A stretch of DNA of 36,075 bases from Enterococcus aquimarinus (GCF_001885765.1 NZ_JXKD01000020.1:1-36075); one strand, 5' to 3'. Positions 26,991 to 36,036 are shown, counted from the first letter of the stretch. The notes: generated by a model not told the origin, from the sequence alone. Numbers and translations are program-made.

Positions 26991-28676
26991 TTAAACGAAA
27001 TAATTCAATTTGACGTAAATTCCAATAATGATCACTATCCCCCACATAATAAGGGTTAAATAAATAGATAGGTCATTAAATTTATTATTGTACTCAATTT
27101 CTATTTGATTGTTATTAACATACTCTCTATTAATAATTGGGGTACCAATTACACTTAAAGAATATTGATCACTTGCAAGTTCAGTTCCCATTGTAGTAAG
27201 CCGTGTACCGGCGTATATAATAACAGGGAATTCAATAAATTCCTCACTGAAATTAATTTCTTTCACTACCAGCTTAGATTTCACTATTGATTTTTTGAAG
27301 TATTGATTTTTATTTATGATATTATTTTTATATAGTTCATACGCATTTAGTTCATGTATATTTTTAAAATTCTCGTTTTCATAAAAAGGTAAATAATCTG
27401 GCGTTGATTTCATTACTACTTCTAAAGCCTCACCTTTATTTTTTGAAAAGAATGCTTTTTTAATCTTTTTCACATTTTCTTCTTTAAAAACTGTTTTAGG
27501 CCCAGATAAAATAAAATCATCGTTACTACTCCATGCACTCAATGTAACAAACATCAGTATAACTACTTGTAATATTCCTAAGAGAACAAAGATCTTGGCT
27601 ATTTTTTTGAAGTCTGATATCTTGAAAAAGAGATAAAGGATGAAGATTGTTACAGGCGTAAAAAATCTAAATGGAAATTGAATTAACTCCGCTATGAAAA
27701 ATCGTTTCTCAATTAAAGTATCCCAAGGAATGATACTTGTAGACAATAGCATAAAAATCATCATTATTATAAAAATCATTTTAGATTCAGTGGAATGGTG
27801 TTTCCATTTTTTTATAAAAAAGATAATAGTAAAGATTAGTATTATCAAAAGTGAGCATGGATTTATAAGCCAATAATAACTATTTTTATCTATAGTATTC
27901 AAACTCATGGTCTTATTCACAAAAGGCTGAATTAATATGTTATTACTAGCAATTGTAATATATGCCGTCCATATATTGAAGGTTAACAAAGTAAATAGGA
28001 TAATTGCTGATATCAGATCTGTTAAGAAATTTTTTTTACTAGTGCTTTTATAAAAAGCAAAAAAGAAAACTGGAATAAAGATCAAAACCGTTATGAATGC
28101 TGAAAGCATATGTATTTGAACTAATAACGCAACATATATACCTAATTTAAATGTCGGGACCTTTTTTTCTTCAAGAACATAAAATATTAAAGAGAAACAC
28201 ATTGGCATCACAGCAGCTCCCCAACTAGAAAAACCTTGTCTTGTTGACCAATATAAGATAGAAAAAGTACACATGTATAATAATGAGCCTAGTAAACTTT
28301 TTCTATGGTCTACATGTCCTGACCTAAGAAAGTGATACATAGAGAATCCTGCTATATTATATAAGATAAAATTGGTAATAATTTGATAAGTAAACCAATT
28401 ATCCGCTATTAATACTAACACACCATTTAGATAAGCAACAAAGGGACTATAAAGTGCATTTACGATTCGTCCAGATTGTTGGAATCCATAAATCGAGATA
28501 AAATATTGTAAATTTCCATTTTTTATTTGCTCTGATGTTTCAAAAAAACGATTAAAATGAAAAATAGCATCGGATCCTATCACCATACTTTTAGTAATAA
28601 TCTGTGGCATTATGAAAATGAATGAAACGAATAATAGAATAAATGGATATTTTTGATTAAAAATAAATTTATTCAT
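26991..28676 (-). CDS. Large polytopic membrane protein, GT-C/YfhO-like
   Basis: This 561-aa protein has about twelve to thirteen hydrophobic helices and resembles the lipid-linked-sugar transferases of the GT-C/YfhO type. After the first helix there is GSDAIFHFNRF (about 38-48), where the acidic residue sits as in GT-C active loops. A large extracytoplasmic region lies at about 400-535, ending in a C-terminal helix (LTLIMWGIVIIIGIYVKL). I cannot name a substrate; teichoic acid or glycolipid glycosylation are possible. Start ATG 28676 is preceded by GAGAGG and overlaps the previous gene by eight bases. The gene is distinctly AT-richer than its neighbours. Confidence 0.65.
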   Translation of the reverse strand: MNKFIFNQKYPFILLFVSFIFIMPQIITKSMVIGSDAIFHFNRFFETSEQIKNGNLQYFISIYGFQQSGRIVNALYSPFVAYLNGVLVLIADNWFTYQIITNFILYNIAGFSMYHFLRSGHVDHRKSLLGSLLYMCTFSILYWSTRQGFSSWGAAVMPMCFSLIFYVLEEKKVPTFKLGIYVALLVQIHMLSAFITVLIFIPVFFFAFYKSTSKKNFLTDLISAIILFTLLTFNIWTAYITIASNNILIQPFVNKTMSLNTIDKNSYYWLINPCSLLIILIFTIIFFIKKWKHHSTESKMIFIIMMIFMLLSTSIIPWDTLIEKRFFIAELIQFPFRFFTPVTIFILYLFFKISDFKKIAKIFVLLGILQVVILMFVTLSAWSSNDDFILSGPKTVFKEENVKKIKKAFFSKNKGEALEVVMKSTPDYLPFYENENFKNIHELNAYELYKNNIINKNQYFKKSIVKSKLVVKEINFSEEFIEFPVIIYAGTRLTTMGTELASDQYSLSVIGTPIINREYVNNNQIEIEYNNKFNDLSIYLTLIMWGIVIIIGIYVKLNYFV

Positions 28677-28965
28677 AAGTATTCCTCTCAAAAACAGCAT
28701 CAATTATTTGATTTTTTTTAGTAACAGATTTTTCTCGCACACAAGTGAAAAAAGAATCTTCTTCCTTCTGATTCGAATATTTTTTAATTAAACTTATTTG
28801 AAAAAAAATATAAATGAAACTATTTTTAATGTGTTTCTTCATCCTTTGTGAAGCTATTTTTTGCAATAAGGAAAATGAAGTAAAATCACAACTATATAAT
28901 CTTTTATCTGGCACCCTTATGATTAGCTCAGTTTTACTGGGTAAATCGATTTCTAAATTATCCAT
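28669..28965 (-). CDS. Unknown 98-aa protein ahead of the membrane protein
   Basis: I do not recognise this protein. It is basic (about 15 lysine and arginine in the middle third), with a short hydrophobic patch HIKNSFIYIFFQISLI at about 45-60 that might touch the membrane. AAGG precedes ATG 28965. Its end overlaps the start of the membrane protein gene, so the two are translationally coupled and probably act together. Both lie in the AT-rich block and appear unrelated in base composition to flanking genes. It may be the remains of a longer gene; no frameshift is visible. Confidence 0.5.
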   Translation of the reverse strand: MDNLEIDLPSKTELIIRVPDKRLYSCDFTSFSLLQKIASQRMKKHIKNSFIYIFFQISLIKKYSNQKEEDSFFTCVREKSVTKKNQIIDAVFERNTYE

Positions 28966-28998
28966 GTCTTAACCTTCATGTCAACTTATTTTATGACT

Positions 28999-29016
28999 AG
29001 TATAACATTAAGTCCT
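28999..29016 (-). promoter_or_regulatory. Promoter of the AT-rich two-gene unit
   Basis: An extended -10 element TGTTATACT is visible on the minus strand (TATACT at 29004-28999). There is no clear -35 box. Transcription would begin about 30 bases before the 98-aa gene. Confidence 0.45.
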
Positions 29017-29106
29017 TTGTATAAAAAAAGAAACAGTATAATTGAAGTTCAAAAGTCATACACGATTCCCTGAATCATTGTTTTCCCAGAATCTCTTTAG
29101 AAATTG

Positions 29107-29152
29107 AAAATACCCTACCATTCACAATCAAATATGAATGGTAGGGTATTTT
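29107..29152. terminator. Terminator after yitT
   Basis: Positions 29107-29124 and 29135-29152 are exact reverse complements (18 bp) with a 10-base loop and flanking T-runs. It lies about 50 bases beyond the yitT-like stop and separates this gene from the AT-rich unit. Confidence 0.85.
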
Positions 29153-29202
29153 TGCATAGTTATCACTGCTATTTTCTGTCTATACGGACGGTCGTTCTTA
29201 TA

Positions 29203-30099
29203 TTACAACGTCATCCTTGATTTGACTTTAAAACTTCTTTGTTCATCGTCGCTTGCAAAATGACCGGTAACAGAATGCGTCGGTAAAACATTAATAAAGA
29301 CCTTCTCATCGGCTTCGATCGCTGCTTGCTCTAAATCGTAAAGTTCATAGCGTGTCACGACAATCATAATCGTACTACTTGGTAATCCCGAATACGCACC
29401 AACAGAAGGTAAAACAGTCATCCCGCGATACAGACTCTTAGAGATACTTTCTCCCACTTCCGCTGGTTTTGTGGTAATGATAAGCGCGGTAATTTTTTGA
29501 TGATTCGTATGAATCGTATCAATGACACGACTCATCGTATAAATCGAGATGACGGTATATAACGCACTTTCCACGGAAAAAACAGTCGCTGCCATTAGCA
29601 CAATTAACCCATTCAACGCCATCATGTAACTGCCGACCGTTTTTCCAGTCATTTTGGAAAAAATGAGTGAAAGAACGTCCATACCGCCAGTTGTAAAGCC
29701 CATTTTTAATGAAAGCCCGACCCCTGTTCCGATTAAGACACCACCGACAATAGCATTTAATAAAATATTATCCGTAAATTGGCCCTCGGGAAGAATGATA
29801 ATCATTAGCGATGAAACGAAAACATTCATAAAGCTAAAAATCATCGCATCTTTCCCTAATTTAATAAATCCTAAAATAAAAATAGGGATATTATAAAGAA
29901 AAATGAGTGCCCCCATACTAAGAGACAGATTCAACTGCGACTGTGCCAGTTCAACGGTTATCTGTGACAAGCCATTCATTCCTGCTGACAAGATATTGGC
30001 AGGTGTTAAAAAGAAATTCATTCCAATTGCACCAGTCACTCCTGTAAAAAAGATTGTGCCCATCTTTTTTAATAATTCTATATGTTGCCTCTTCTCCAT
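29203..30099 (-). CDS. YitT family membrane protein
   Basis: This 298-aa protein has five or six membrane helices in its first 200 residues (TGAIGMNFFLTPANILSAGMNG, GGMDVLSLIFSKMTG) and a soluble C-terminal DUF2179 domain (VLPSVGAYSGLPSSTIMIVVTRYE) that probably senses a small ligand. The substrate of the YitT family is not known. Start ATG 30099. It is transcribed away from yajQ across a 165-base gap. The C-terminal VFINVLPTHSVTG is typical of the family. Confidence 0.9.
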   Translation of the reverse strand: MEKRQHIELLKKMGTIFFTGVTGAIGMNFFLTPANILSAGMNGLSQITVELAQSQLNLSLSMGALIFLYNIPIFILGFIKLGKDAMIFSFMNVFVSSLMIIILPEGQFTDNILLNAIVGGVLIGTGVGLSLKMGFTTGGMDVLSLIFSKMTGKTVGSYMMALNGLIVLMAATVFSVESALYTVISIYTMSRVIDTIHTNHQKITALIITTKPAEVGESISKSLYRGMTVLPSVGAYSGLPSSTIMIVVTRYELYDLEQAAIEADEKVFINVLPTHSVTGHFASDDEQRSFKVKSRMTL

Positions 30100-30168
30100 G
30101 ATTTACTCTGCTTCCTCTCCGTAAAAATCTATCGTCTAAAGAATAGCAGTTTCTTCTGGCAAAAGAAA

Positions 30169-30197
30169 GAGACAACAGCGAAATATTTCGCTATAAT
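30169..30197 (+). promoter_or_regulatory. Promoter of yajQ with palindrome in the spacer
   Basis: GAGACA (30169-30174) and TATAAT (30192-30197) are separated by 17 bases. The spacer is almost wholly a perfect 16-bp palindrome, AGCGAAATATTTCGCT (30177-30192). This is where a repressor would sit; the regulator is not known. Confidence 0.55.
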
Positions 30198-30264
30198 AAA
30201 GACATAGTAACAAGCAACATCTCTTTAAAAAGATTGTAGACTAAAAATTGGAAGGAGTGTTTCT

Positions 30265-30756
30265 ATGGCAAAAGATCCATCATTTGATGTCGTCTCCGAA
30301 ATGAACATGGAAGAAGTCAAAAATAGCGTTCAAATGACGGTTAAAGAATTAACGAATCGTTTTGATTTTAAAGGTTCGACCGTCGATATTAAACTGGAGA
30401 ATCAAAAGTTAATTGTCTTAGGTGATGATGACTTTAAATTAGAACAAATCAAAGACGTCTTGTTTGCGAAACTAGCAAAACGAGGTGTTCCTACAAAAAA
30501 TATTCAATTCGGCGAAACACAACACGCACTTGGTTCAAAGGCGCGCCAAACGGCTGATCTTATAAGTGGAATCGACCGTGAAAACAGTAAGAAAATCTCA
30601 ACAGCCATTAAAAACTCGAAACTAAAAGTAAAAGCCCAAATTCAAGAAGATCAAATTCGAGTTACTGGGAAAAATCGTGATGATTTGCAAGCAGTAATCC
30701 AATTATTACGAAACTTAGATTTGCCAATTGAACTGCAATTTACCAATTATCGTTAA
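30265..30756 (+). CDS. yajQ: YajQ family nucleotide-binding protein
   Basis: This 163-aa protein is a YajQ homologue made of two ferredoxin-like domains that bind nucleotides; in Xanthomonas it is a cyclic di-GMP effector. Signatures are DPSFDVVSEMNMEEVKN at the start, LTNRFDFKGS near 28-37, and the closing IRVTGKNRDDLQAVIQLLR. Enterococci typically lack cyclic di-GMP enzymes, so the ligand is probably different here. GGAAGGAG precedes ATG 30265. It is monocistronic with a convergent helicase gene downstream. Confidence 0.93.
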   Translation: MAKDPSFDVVSEMNMEEVKNSVQMTVKELTNRFDFKGSTVDIKLENQKLIVLGDDDFKLEQIKDVLFAKLAKRGVPTKNIQFGETQHALGSKARQTADLISGIDRENSKKISTAIKNSKLKVKAQIQEDQIRVTGKNRDDLQAVIQLLRNLDLPIELQFTNYR

Positions 30757-30794
30757 AAAAAGAAGGACGAGTTACGACTCATCCTTCTTTTTTT
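30755..30794. terminator. Shared terminator of yajQ and the helicase gene
   Basis: An 18-bp stem (30755-30772 with 30777-30794, one A-C mismatch) with T-runs on both strands separates the convergent genes. The left arm ends at the helicase stop codon. Confidence 0.85.
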
Positions 30795-33129
30795 GCCAAA
30801 ATTCCTCGATTGAACCTTGTAATTGTTGCGGTTGATAACAAATCCGTGCATGTCGCCAGTGTTCCGGAAATAATTTGCGGTAGCGAGACGTATTAAATCT
30901 CGTATCAAGCAGTAACACAATGCCTTGATCCGTCATATCGCGAATTACTCGACCGCTGGCTTGTAAGACTTTGTTCATCCCTGGTAGCTGATACGCATAC
31001 TCAAACCCTTGTTGATTTTTTACAGCAAAGTATTCCTTAATCATTTCTTGCTCATGATTGACTTGTGGCAACCCCACGCCGACGATGGCTACCCCGATTA
31101 AACGGTCCCCTTTTAAATCAATCCCTTCTGAAAAAATCCCTCCTAATACGCAAAAACCAACTAATGTTTCAACTGGATTTTCCACAAATGTCGCTAAAAA
31201 AGCCTCTCGTTCGACTTCGCTCATTTTTGTATCTTGCACGATGGTTCGAATCGTCGGATTTTGCTCTGTAAAAGCTTCATAAACGAGATCTAAATAGTGA
31301 TAAGAAGAAAAAAAGACAAAATAGTTTCCCTTTTTACTCGTGACCATCAGCTGAATCGCTTCAATGAGCTGAGGAAGACTATCGGCTCTTTTTTGATAGG
31401 TCGTTTGGATATAATTCGCAACAAAAACACCTTGATTTTCTGGTGGAAAAGGACTCCCGACGCGATAAGCGAGTGATTCTTCTCCACCGCCTAAGCGCTG
31501 TTGATAATAATCGATGGGACTCAAGCTAGCGGAAAACAGAAGACTACTTTTCCCTTTTTGCAAGGTCTCTTCCAAAAACGCAGACGGATCAATACAAAAT
31601 TGTTTAATGGTGATCTCATAACGACCAATTTCAATTGTCGTTTCATAGGAGTCATCATAAAATTCACTAATTTTTAAAAAGCGCAGGCATTCAAAATAAG
31701 ATTGCAACATTTGTTCTTTATTTGCGTCCTCCAGCTGCTCCGCTAAATATTCTTGTAACCACTCGCTGAGTTGGAAGATCAGATTGGTTAACGTCTCCGC
31801 AGGTGCTTGCTGATGCTTAAAGATCCAACCTTCTTTTTCGCTAAAGTTTTTTAAAAGATCGAATTCAGAGATGATTTTAGCAAGAATCGTTTGTATTTTC
31901 CTTTTTTGTTTCGGTAATAATCCCTGCAATTGAACAAACGTTTGATCAGAAATACTTGCTGAATACATCTCCCGTGACCGTGAAACTAAATTATGTGCTT
32001 CGTCCACTAAAAAATACGAATCGCCACTTTCTTCTTCAAAGAATCGGCGTAAGTATACAATCGGATCAAATAAGTAATTATAATCGGCAATAATTAAATC
32101 ACAAAACAAACTGACATCTAAGGATAATTCAAACGGACAGACTTGATGTTTGCGTCCATACTCTTCGATGACTTCTCTAGTCATCAGCGATTCGTGGTGC
32201 AAAAGATCCCACAGCGCGACATTGATCCGATCGTAATAGCCGTTCGCAAATGGACAGTCGTCAGGATTACAGCGACGTTCATCTAAAAAGCAAATTTTAT
32301 CCTTTGCTGTTAACGTGACACTTTTTACCTGTGCTCCTTGTTTAGTTAAAGCAACTAACGCATCTTCGGCCACTGAACGCGTAATCGTCTTAGCTGTTAA
32401 ATAAAAGATGCGGTCACCAGAATCCTCACCTAACGTTTTTAGTGCCGGAAACAACGTCGAAATCGTTTTGCCTGTCCCCGTCGGCGCTTCGGCAAACAAG
32501 TTTTTTTGATTCTTTAACGTTTTATAAGCGACTATTGCCAATTCCCGTTGTCCTTTACGGAACTGTTCGTAGGGAAACGTGAGCTGAACAAGTGACGTAT
32601 TGCGAACACGCCGCCAGTCATCTTGAAAAACAAGCCACCGTTGGTATTCTTTCATTAAGTCTTTTAAAAAACGATTTAATTCAGCAATCGAAAACGATCG
32701 AACTTCTTTTGTGATTTGTTCTTCGGTTGTTTGAAAGTATGTTAATTGAACGCTCATCTGATCGAGATTTTCTTGCGTCGCATACAGGTAAGCATAGACC
32801 ATTCCTTGGGCAAAAAACAATTCTTTTTGCCCAGGCTCTAACGCATCAAAATCAACAGCAGATGTTTTAATTTCATCTATTGTCCAACAATTATCGAATA
32901 AAAAGATACCGTCTGCCCGTCCTTCTATTTGAATCTTCTCATTTTCTATTTCATATTGCGTCTTTAAAAAGACTTCTGCTTGATAATCTTCTCCTGCCTC
33001 TTTTTGGAGCTTGCGATGAAGACGTGCGCCTTCTTGTGCGGTGTGACTACTCGTTCGTCGTTGATCAATACTACCTTGACGTAAAACGAATTCTACTAAA
33101 TTTCGAACAGAGATTTTCCCTCGATGCAT
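30772..33129 (-). CDS. DinG/XPD-like helicase fused to PD-(D/E)XK nuclease
   Basis: This 785-aa protein should unwind and cut DNA in repair. Residues 1-180 form a RecB/Cas4-type nuclease: H38, D73 in EGRADG, E86 and K88 in DEIKTS and the QxxxY motif at 108-112. Residues 190-785 are a superfamily 2 FeS helicase: Walker A APTGTGKT (215-222), four iron-sulfur cysteines C280, C287, C292 and C331, DEAH at 376-379, and motif VI QASGRVIR near the end. All catalytic residues are present in both halves. In Staphylococcus the related DinG carries a DnaQ-type exonuclease; here another nuclease takes that role. Start ATG 33129 follows AAGAAGG. It ends inside the shared terminator. Confidence 0.9.
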   Translation of the reverse strand: MHRGKISVRNLVEFVLRQGSIDQRRTSSHTAQEGARLHRKLQKEAGEDYQAEVFLKTQYEIENEKIQIEGRADGIFLFDNCWTIDEIKTSAVDFDALEPGQKELFFAQGMVYAYLYATQENLDQMSVQLTYFQTTEEQITKEVRSFSIAELNRFLKDLMKEYQRWLVFQDDWRRVRNTSLVQLTFPYEQFRKGQRELAIVAYKTLKNQKNLFAEAPTGTGKTISTLFPALKTLGEDSGDRIFYLTAKTITRSVAEDALVALTKQGAQVKSVTLTAKDKICFLDERRCNPDDCPFANGYYDRINVALWDLLHHESLMTREVIEEYGRKHQVCPFELSLDVSLFCDLIIADYNYLFDPIVYLRRFFEEESGDSYFLVDEAHNLVSRSREMYSASISDQTFVQLQGLLPKQKRKIQTILAKIISEFDLLKNFSEKEGWIFKHQQAPAETLTNLIFQLSEWLQEYLAEQLEDANKEQMLQSYFECLRFLKISEFYDDSYETTIEIGRYEITIKQFCIDPSAFLEETLQKGKSSLLFSASLSPIDYYQQRLGGGEESLAYRVGSPFPPENQGVFVANYIQTTYQKRADSLPQLIEAIQLMVTSKKGNYFVFFSSYHYLDLVYEAFTEQNPTIRTIVQDTKMSEVEREAFLATFVENPVETLVGFCVLGGIFSEGIDLKGDRLIGVAIVGVGLPQVNHEQEMIKEYFAVKNQQGFEYAYQLPGMNKVLQASGRVIRDMTDQGIVLLLDTRFNTSRYRKLFPEHWRHARICYQPQQLQGSIEEFWQKKKDES

Positions 33130-33198
33130 TGTTTCACCTTCTTTACCTCCTAATTATACCCGAAGTGTCACTATTGAGGTAGCACGATAAAAGATCTT

Positions 33199-33585
33199 TT
33201 AATCGTCTTTTTCATCCAGATCTACTTTCTCTTTTAATTTAGTAAGTATTTTTTGTAAATAGTGTGTATCAATCCCTATTTTTTGATAGTTCTCTAAGAT
33301 TGATTGAATTTCCATAAATAAATAGCCTAAATACAACACCGATAATAAGGCTATTCCTGTTTGACCTGGAATAATCAATGAAACTGGTAAAAAAAAGACG
33401 AGTAAAATCATGCTTGCTACTTTCCGAATGATACCATTGATTCCACGTTTAGAAGTGATTTCTTTATGCAGCTTGGCAGCATAAACACCGCTTATGAAAT
33501 CAATGATCATCGCCACTGATAGTAACGATAATAGATAAATAATTTTTTGTTCCTGAATCAGTTGGATTCCTTGGCTGATTTCCAT
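33199..33585 (-). CDS. Stand-alone holin-like protein (phage holin 4/TcdE-like)
   Basis: This 128-aa protein resembles the holin family that includes TcdE of Clostridioides difficile. It has hydrophobic segments at about 16-36, 57-73 and 77-92 and the family segment SKRGINGIIRK (45-55) between the first two, then a charged tail (KLKEKVDLDEKDD). No endolysin, phage or toxin gene is next to it. GAGGGAG precedes ATG 33585. It might release murein hydrolases or control death of cells, but this is a guess. Confidence 0.75.
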   Translation of the reverse strand: MEISQGIQLIQEQKIIYLLSLLSVAMIIDFISGVYAAKLHKEITSKRGINGIIRKVASMILLVFFLPVSLIIPGQTGIALLSVLYLGYLFMEIQSILENYQKIGIDTHYLQKILTKLKEKVDLDEKDD

Positions 33586-33659
33586 TGTTCTCCCTCCTCT
33601 CTACTATTATCAACGTATTTTCTCCTCTTTTTGTCACACTTTTCTCGAAAAAACTAACT

Positions 33660-33688
33660 TTGTCAACGACGTCTAACTAGGTTATACT
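33660..33688 (+). promoter_or_regulatory. Promoter of the metallo-hydrolase gene
   Basis: TTGTCA (33660-33665) and TATACT (33683-33688) have a 17-base spacer. The transcript would begin about 25 bases before the ATG at 33722. Confidence 0.7.
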
Positions 33689-33721
33689 GAAATAAGAAAA
33701 CTTTTACAGGAGGCTATTCAA

Positions 33722-34345
33722 ATGAATATTAAACAAATACCGACTGGTCCGATTCAAGAAAATTGTTATCTTGTTTGGAACGATGCAGGCGAATTATTAA
33801 TCATTGATCCTGGTGCCGATGCGTCCCTCATCCAAAGACAAGTTGAAGCGATTCAGGCAAAACCGCTTGCGATCTTGCTGACTCATACCCATTATGATCA
33901 CATCGGTGCAGTTGATGAATTGCGAAATGTTTACCAAATCCCCGTTTATGTCAGTCCACTGGAAAATGCTTGGCTATCTGATCCAGTCTTAAATTTATCA
34001 AGTCGTCATCCTGAACTTGGGGGATTGATTGTCCAACCCGCAGAACACGAATTCGAAATGACGACGTATGAGCTAGGTTCTATTCACTTTAAAGTGGTAC
34101 CGACACCAGGCCATTCCCATGGTAGCGTCAGTTTTATTTTCGATACATTTGTCGTCAGTGGCGATGCCCTATTCAAAGGGAGTATTGGGCGCACGGATTT
34201 ACACACAGGGAACTTAGAGCAACTCTTAACAAGTATTCAAACCCAACTCTTTGTGTTACCTGATGAGACAGTCGTCTATTCTGGTCACGGTGAACTGACG
34301 ACAATTGGCTGGGAAAAACAAACAAATCCTTTTTTTAACCGCTAA
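33722..34345 (+). CDS. MBL-fold metallo-hydrolase (YqgX/glyoxalase II-like)
   Basis: This 207-aa protein has the complete metallo-beta-lactamase metal site: THTHYDH with H55, H57, D59 and H60, the third histidine in PTPGHSHGS near 133, the bridging Asp in VVSGDALF near 148, and the final His in VYSGHGE near 189. It is closest to YqgX-type hydrolases, which handle thioesters such as S-lactoyl-bacillithiol, but the substrate is not certain. It lies 47 bases ahead of the phosphatase gene, with no terminator between, so the two may be one operon. Ribosome binding site: ACAGGAGG. Confidence 0.92.
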   Translation: MNIKQIPTGPIQENCYLVWNDAGELLIIDPGADASLIQRQVEAIQAKPLAILLTHTHYDHIGAVDELRNVYQIPVYVSPLENAWLSDPVLNLSSRHPELGGLIVQPAEHEFEMTTYELGSIHFKVVPTPGHSHGSVSFIFDTFVVSGDALFKGSIGRTDLHTGNLEQLLTSIQTQLFVLPDETVVYSGHGELTTIGWEKQTNPFFNR

Positions 34346-34392
34346 AAAAGAGTCGGTCTTCCTTAAAAAAATAAGTACAAGGAGTGAAATAA

Positions 34393-35085
34393 ATGACAAA
34401 AACAGAAATTTATGTTGTCAGACATGGAAAAACAATGTTCAATACGGTTCAACGCGTTCAAGGTTGGTGCGATACCCCACTAACAGCCATTGGCGCACAG
34501 AAAATTCATTCACTAGGACTAGGATTGCAAGAAACCGATTTTATCGCTGCCTATTCAAGTGATAGTGGACGAGCAATTGAAACGACACGGATTATTCTCA
34601 GTGAACACCCAAATGGGGCAAGCATTCCTTACCATACCGATCGCCGAATTCGCGAATGGTGTTTTGGTTCATTAGAAGGTGGCTATGACGCTGAGATGTG
34701 GGGCGTCATTCCACGTGTCTTAGATTTACCTTCTTATGATGAAATGATTGCCAAAAAAACGAGCTTTGAAGAAATTTGTAACGCCATTTATACAGCAGAT
34801 ACTGCTAATTGGGCAGAAACTTACGAGGAACTATCATCACGAATTCGTGAAGGTTTTGAAGATATTGCACATCGAGCCGAAAAAAATGGCGGCGGAAAAG
34901 TGCTCGTTGTTTCTCATGGTTTGACTATCGCGTTATTACTTCACTTAATTAATGAAGAAAATAACGTCCGTGTCGATATCGATAACGGATCCGTTACACG
35001 CTTAGAATATGAAAATGGTCGTTTTACGATTCATGAAGTTGCCGATACGAGTTATATTCTAAAAGGTGAAAATAAACCTTTATAA
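34393..35085 (+). CDS. Histidine phosphatase (phosphoglycerate mutase family)
   Basis: This 230-aa protein has the RHG motif of the family (RHGKT at 10-14), where H11 takes the phosphate, and the second histidine in VVSHGLT. The sequence RVQGWCDTPLTAIG is typical of broad-specificity phosphatases rather than glycolytic mutase. The substrate is unknown. GGAGTG precedes ATG 34393. It is the second gene after the metallo-hydrolase. Confidence 0.92.
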   Translation: MTKTEIYVVRHGKTMFNTVQRVQGWCDTPLTAIGAQKIHSLGLGLQETDFIAAYSSDSGRAIETTRIILSEHPNGASIPYHTDRRIREWCFGSLEGGYDAEMWGVIPRVLDLPSYDEMIAKKTSFEEICNAIYTADTANWAETYEELSSRIREGFEDIAHRAEKNGGGKVLVVSHGLTIALLLHLINEENNVRVDIDNGSVTRLEYENGRFTIHEVADTSYILKGENKPL

Positions 35086-35092
35086 TAAGACG

Positions 35093-35124
35093 AAATAAGC
35101 TAAGATTCTTTAGCTTATTTTTTT
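35093..35124 (+). terminator. Terminator after the phosphatase gene
   Basis: AAATAAGCTAA (35093-35103) pairs with TTAGCTTATTT (35110-35120) around a 6-base loop and runs into seven T on the plus strand. Confidence 0.8.
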
Positions 35125-35134
35125 ATTAAACTGC

Positions 35135-35163
35135 TTGGTATTCTATAAAAGAAACGGTATACT
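35135..35163 (+). promoter_or_regulatory. Promoter of uppP
   Basis: TTGGTA (35135-35140) and TATACT (35158-35163) are spaced by 17 bases. It lies directly after the phosphatase terminator, so uppP has its own transcript. Confidence 0.65.
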
Positions 35164-35202
35164 TATTTTTGTGTGTATTGATGAATAGAAAGGATTGAAG
35201 AA

Positions 35203-36036
35203 ATGGCAATAGCAGATTTTTTTAAAGCAATATTATTAGGAATTATTGAGGGAATTACCGAATGGTTGCCCATTAGTAGTACGGGACATCTGATTTTAGC
35301 CGATGAATTTATTAAATTAAATGCCACAGAAGAATTTATGACGATGTTTAACGTGGTGATTCAACTCGGAGCCATTATGGCTGTGGTCGTGTTATATTTC
35401 AACAAGTTAAATCCTTTTTCCTTGTCGAAAACCAAAGATGAAAGTAAACAAACCTGGAGCTTATGGTTCAAAGTCATTGTCGCGATTATTCCTTCTGCCA
35501 TTATTGGTTTACCTTTAGATGATTGGTTGGATGAGAACTTTCATCACTTCTTACCAGTAGCCATCATGTTAATTGTTTATGGGGTTGCCTTTATTTTAGT
35601 AGAACGCTACAACAAAACGCGCATTCCAAAAGTAACGGAGCTCTCACAAATTACGTATCAATTTGCACTAATGGTTGGATTCTTCCAAGTTCTCGCCTTG
35701 ATTCCAGGAACTTCACGTTCAGGTGCGACAATTTTAGGTGGGATTTTAATTGGGGGTTCTCGTTTCGTATCCGCTGAGTTCTCATTCTTTTTAGGCATTC
35801 CAACGATGTTTGGCGCAAGTTTGTTAAAAATCGTTAAATTCTTAGCGAGCGGCAATCATTTTGATTTTAACTCAACCATGATCTTATTAACTGGAACCAT
35901 CGTTTCATTTGTAGTATCGATCTTAGCAATCAAATTCTTAATGAACTACATTAAGAAAAACGACTTCTCTGTCTTTGGTTGGTATCGCATTATCCTAGGT
36001 GTTATCCTTATCGGTTACTGGGTCATTAGTCTATAA
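35203..36036 (+). CDS. uppP: Undecaprenyl-diphosphatase UppP (BacA)
   Basis: This 277-aa membrane protein removes a phosphate from undecaprenyl diphosphate so the carrier can be reused for peptidoglycan and teichoic acid synthesis; extra copies raise bacitracin resistance. The two catalytic segments are present: [18 protein letters not shown] (13-30) and [10 protein letters not shown] near 167-176, with about eight membrane helices. The length equals the family norm. AAAGGA precedes ATG 35203 by 11 bases. The remaining 39 bases of the window hold no feature that I can name. Confidence 0.96.
   Translation: MAIADFFKAILLGIIEGITEWLPISSTGHLILADEFIKLNATEEFMTMFNVVIQLGAIMAVVVLYFNKLNPFSLSKTKDESKQTWSLWFKVIVAIIPSAIIGLPLDDWLDENFHHFLPVAIMLIVYGVAFILVERYNKTRIPKVTELSQITYQFALMVGFFQVLALIPGTSRSGATILGGILIGGSRFVSAEFSFFLGIPTMFGASLLKIVKFLASGNHFDFNSTMILLTGTIVSFVVSILAIKFLMNYIKKNDFSVFGWYRIILGVILIGYWVISL

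Noticed and set aside
33199-33585. Holin gene as a sign of a prophage
   Set aside because: No structural, integrase or lysis genes are adjacent; flanking genes are ordinary chromosomal ones.
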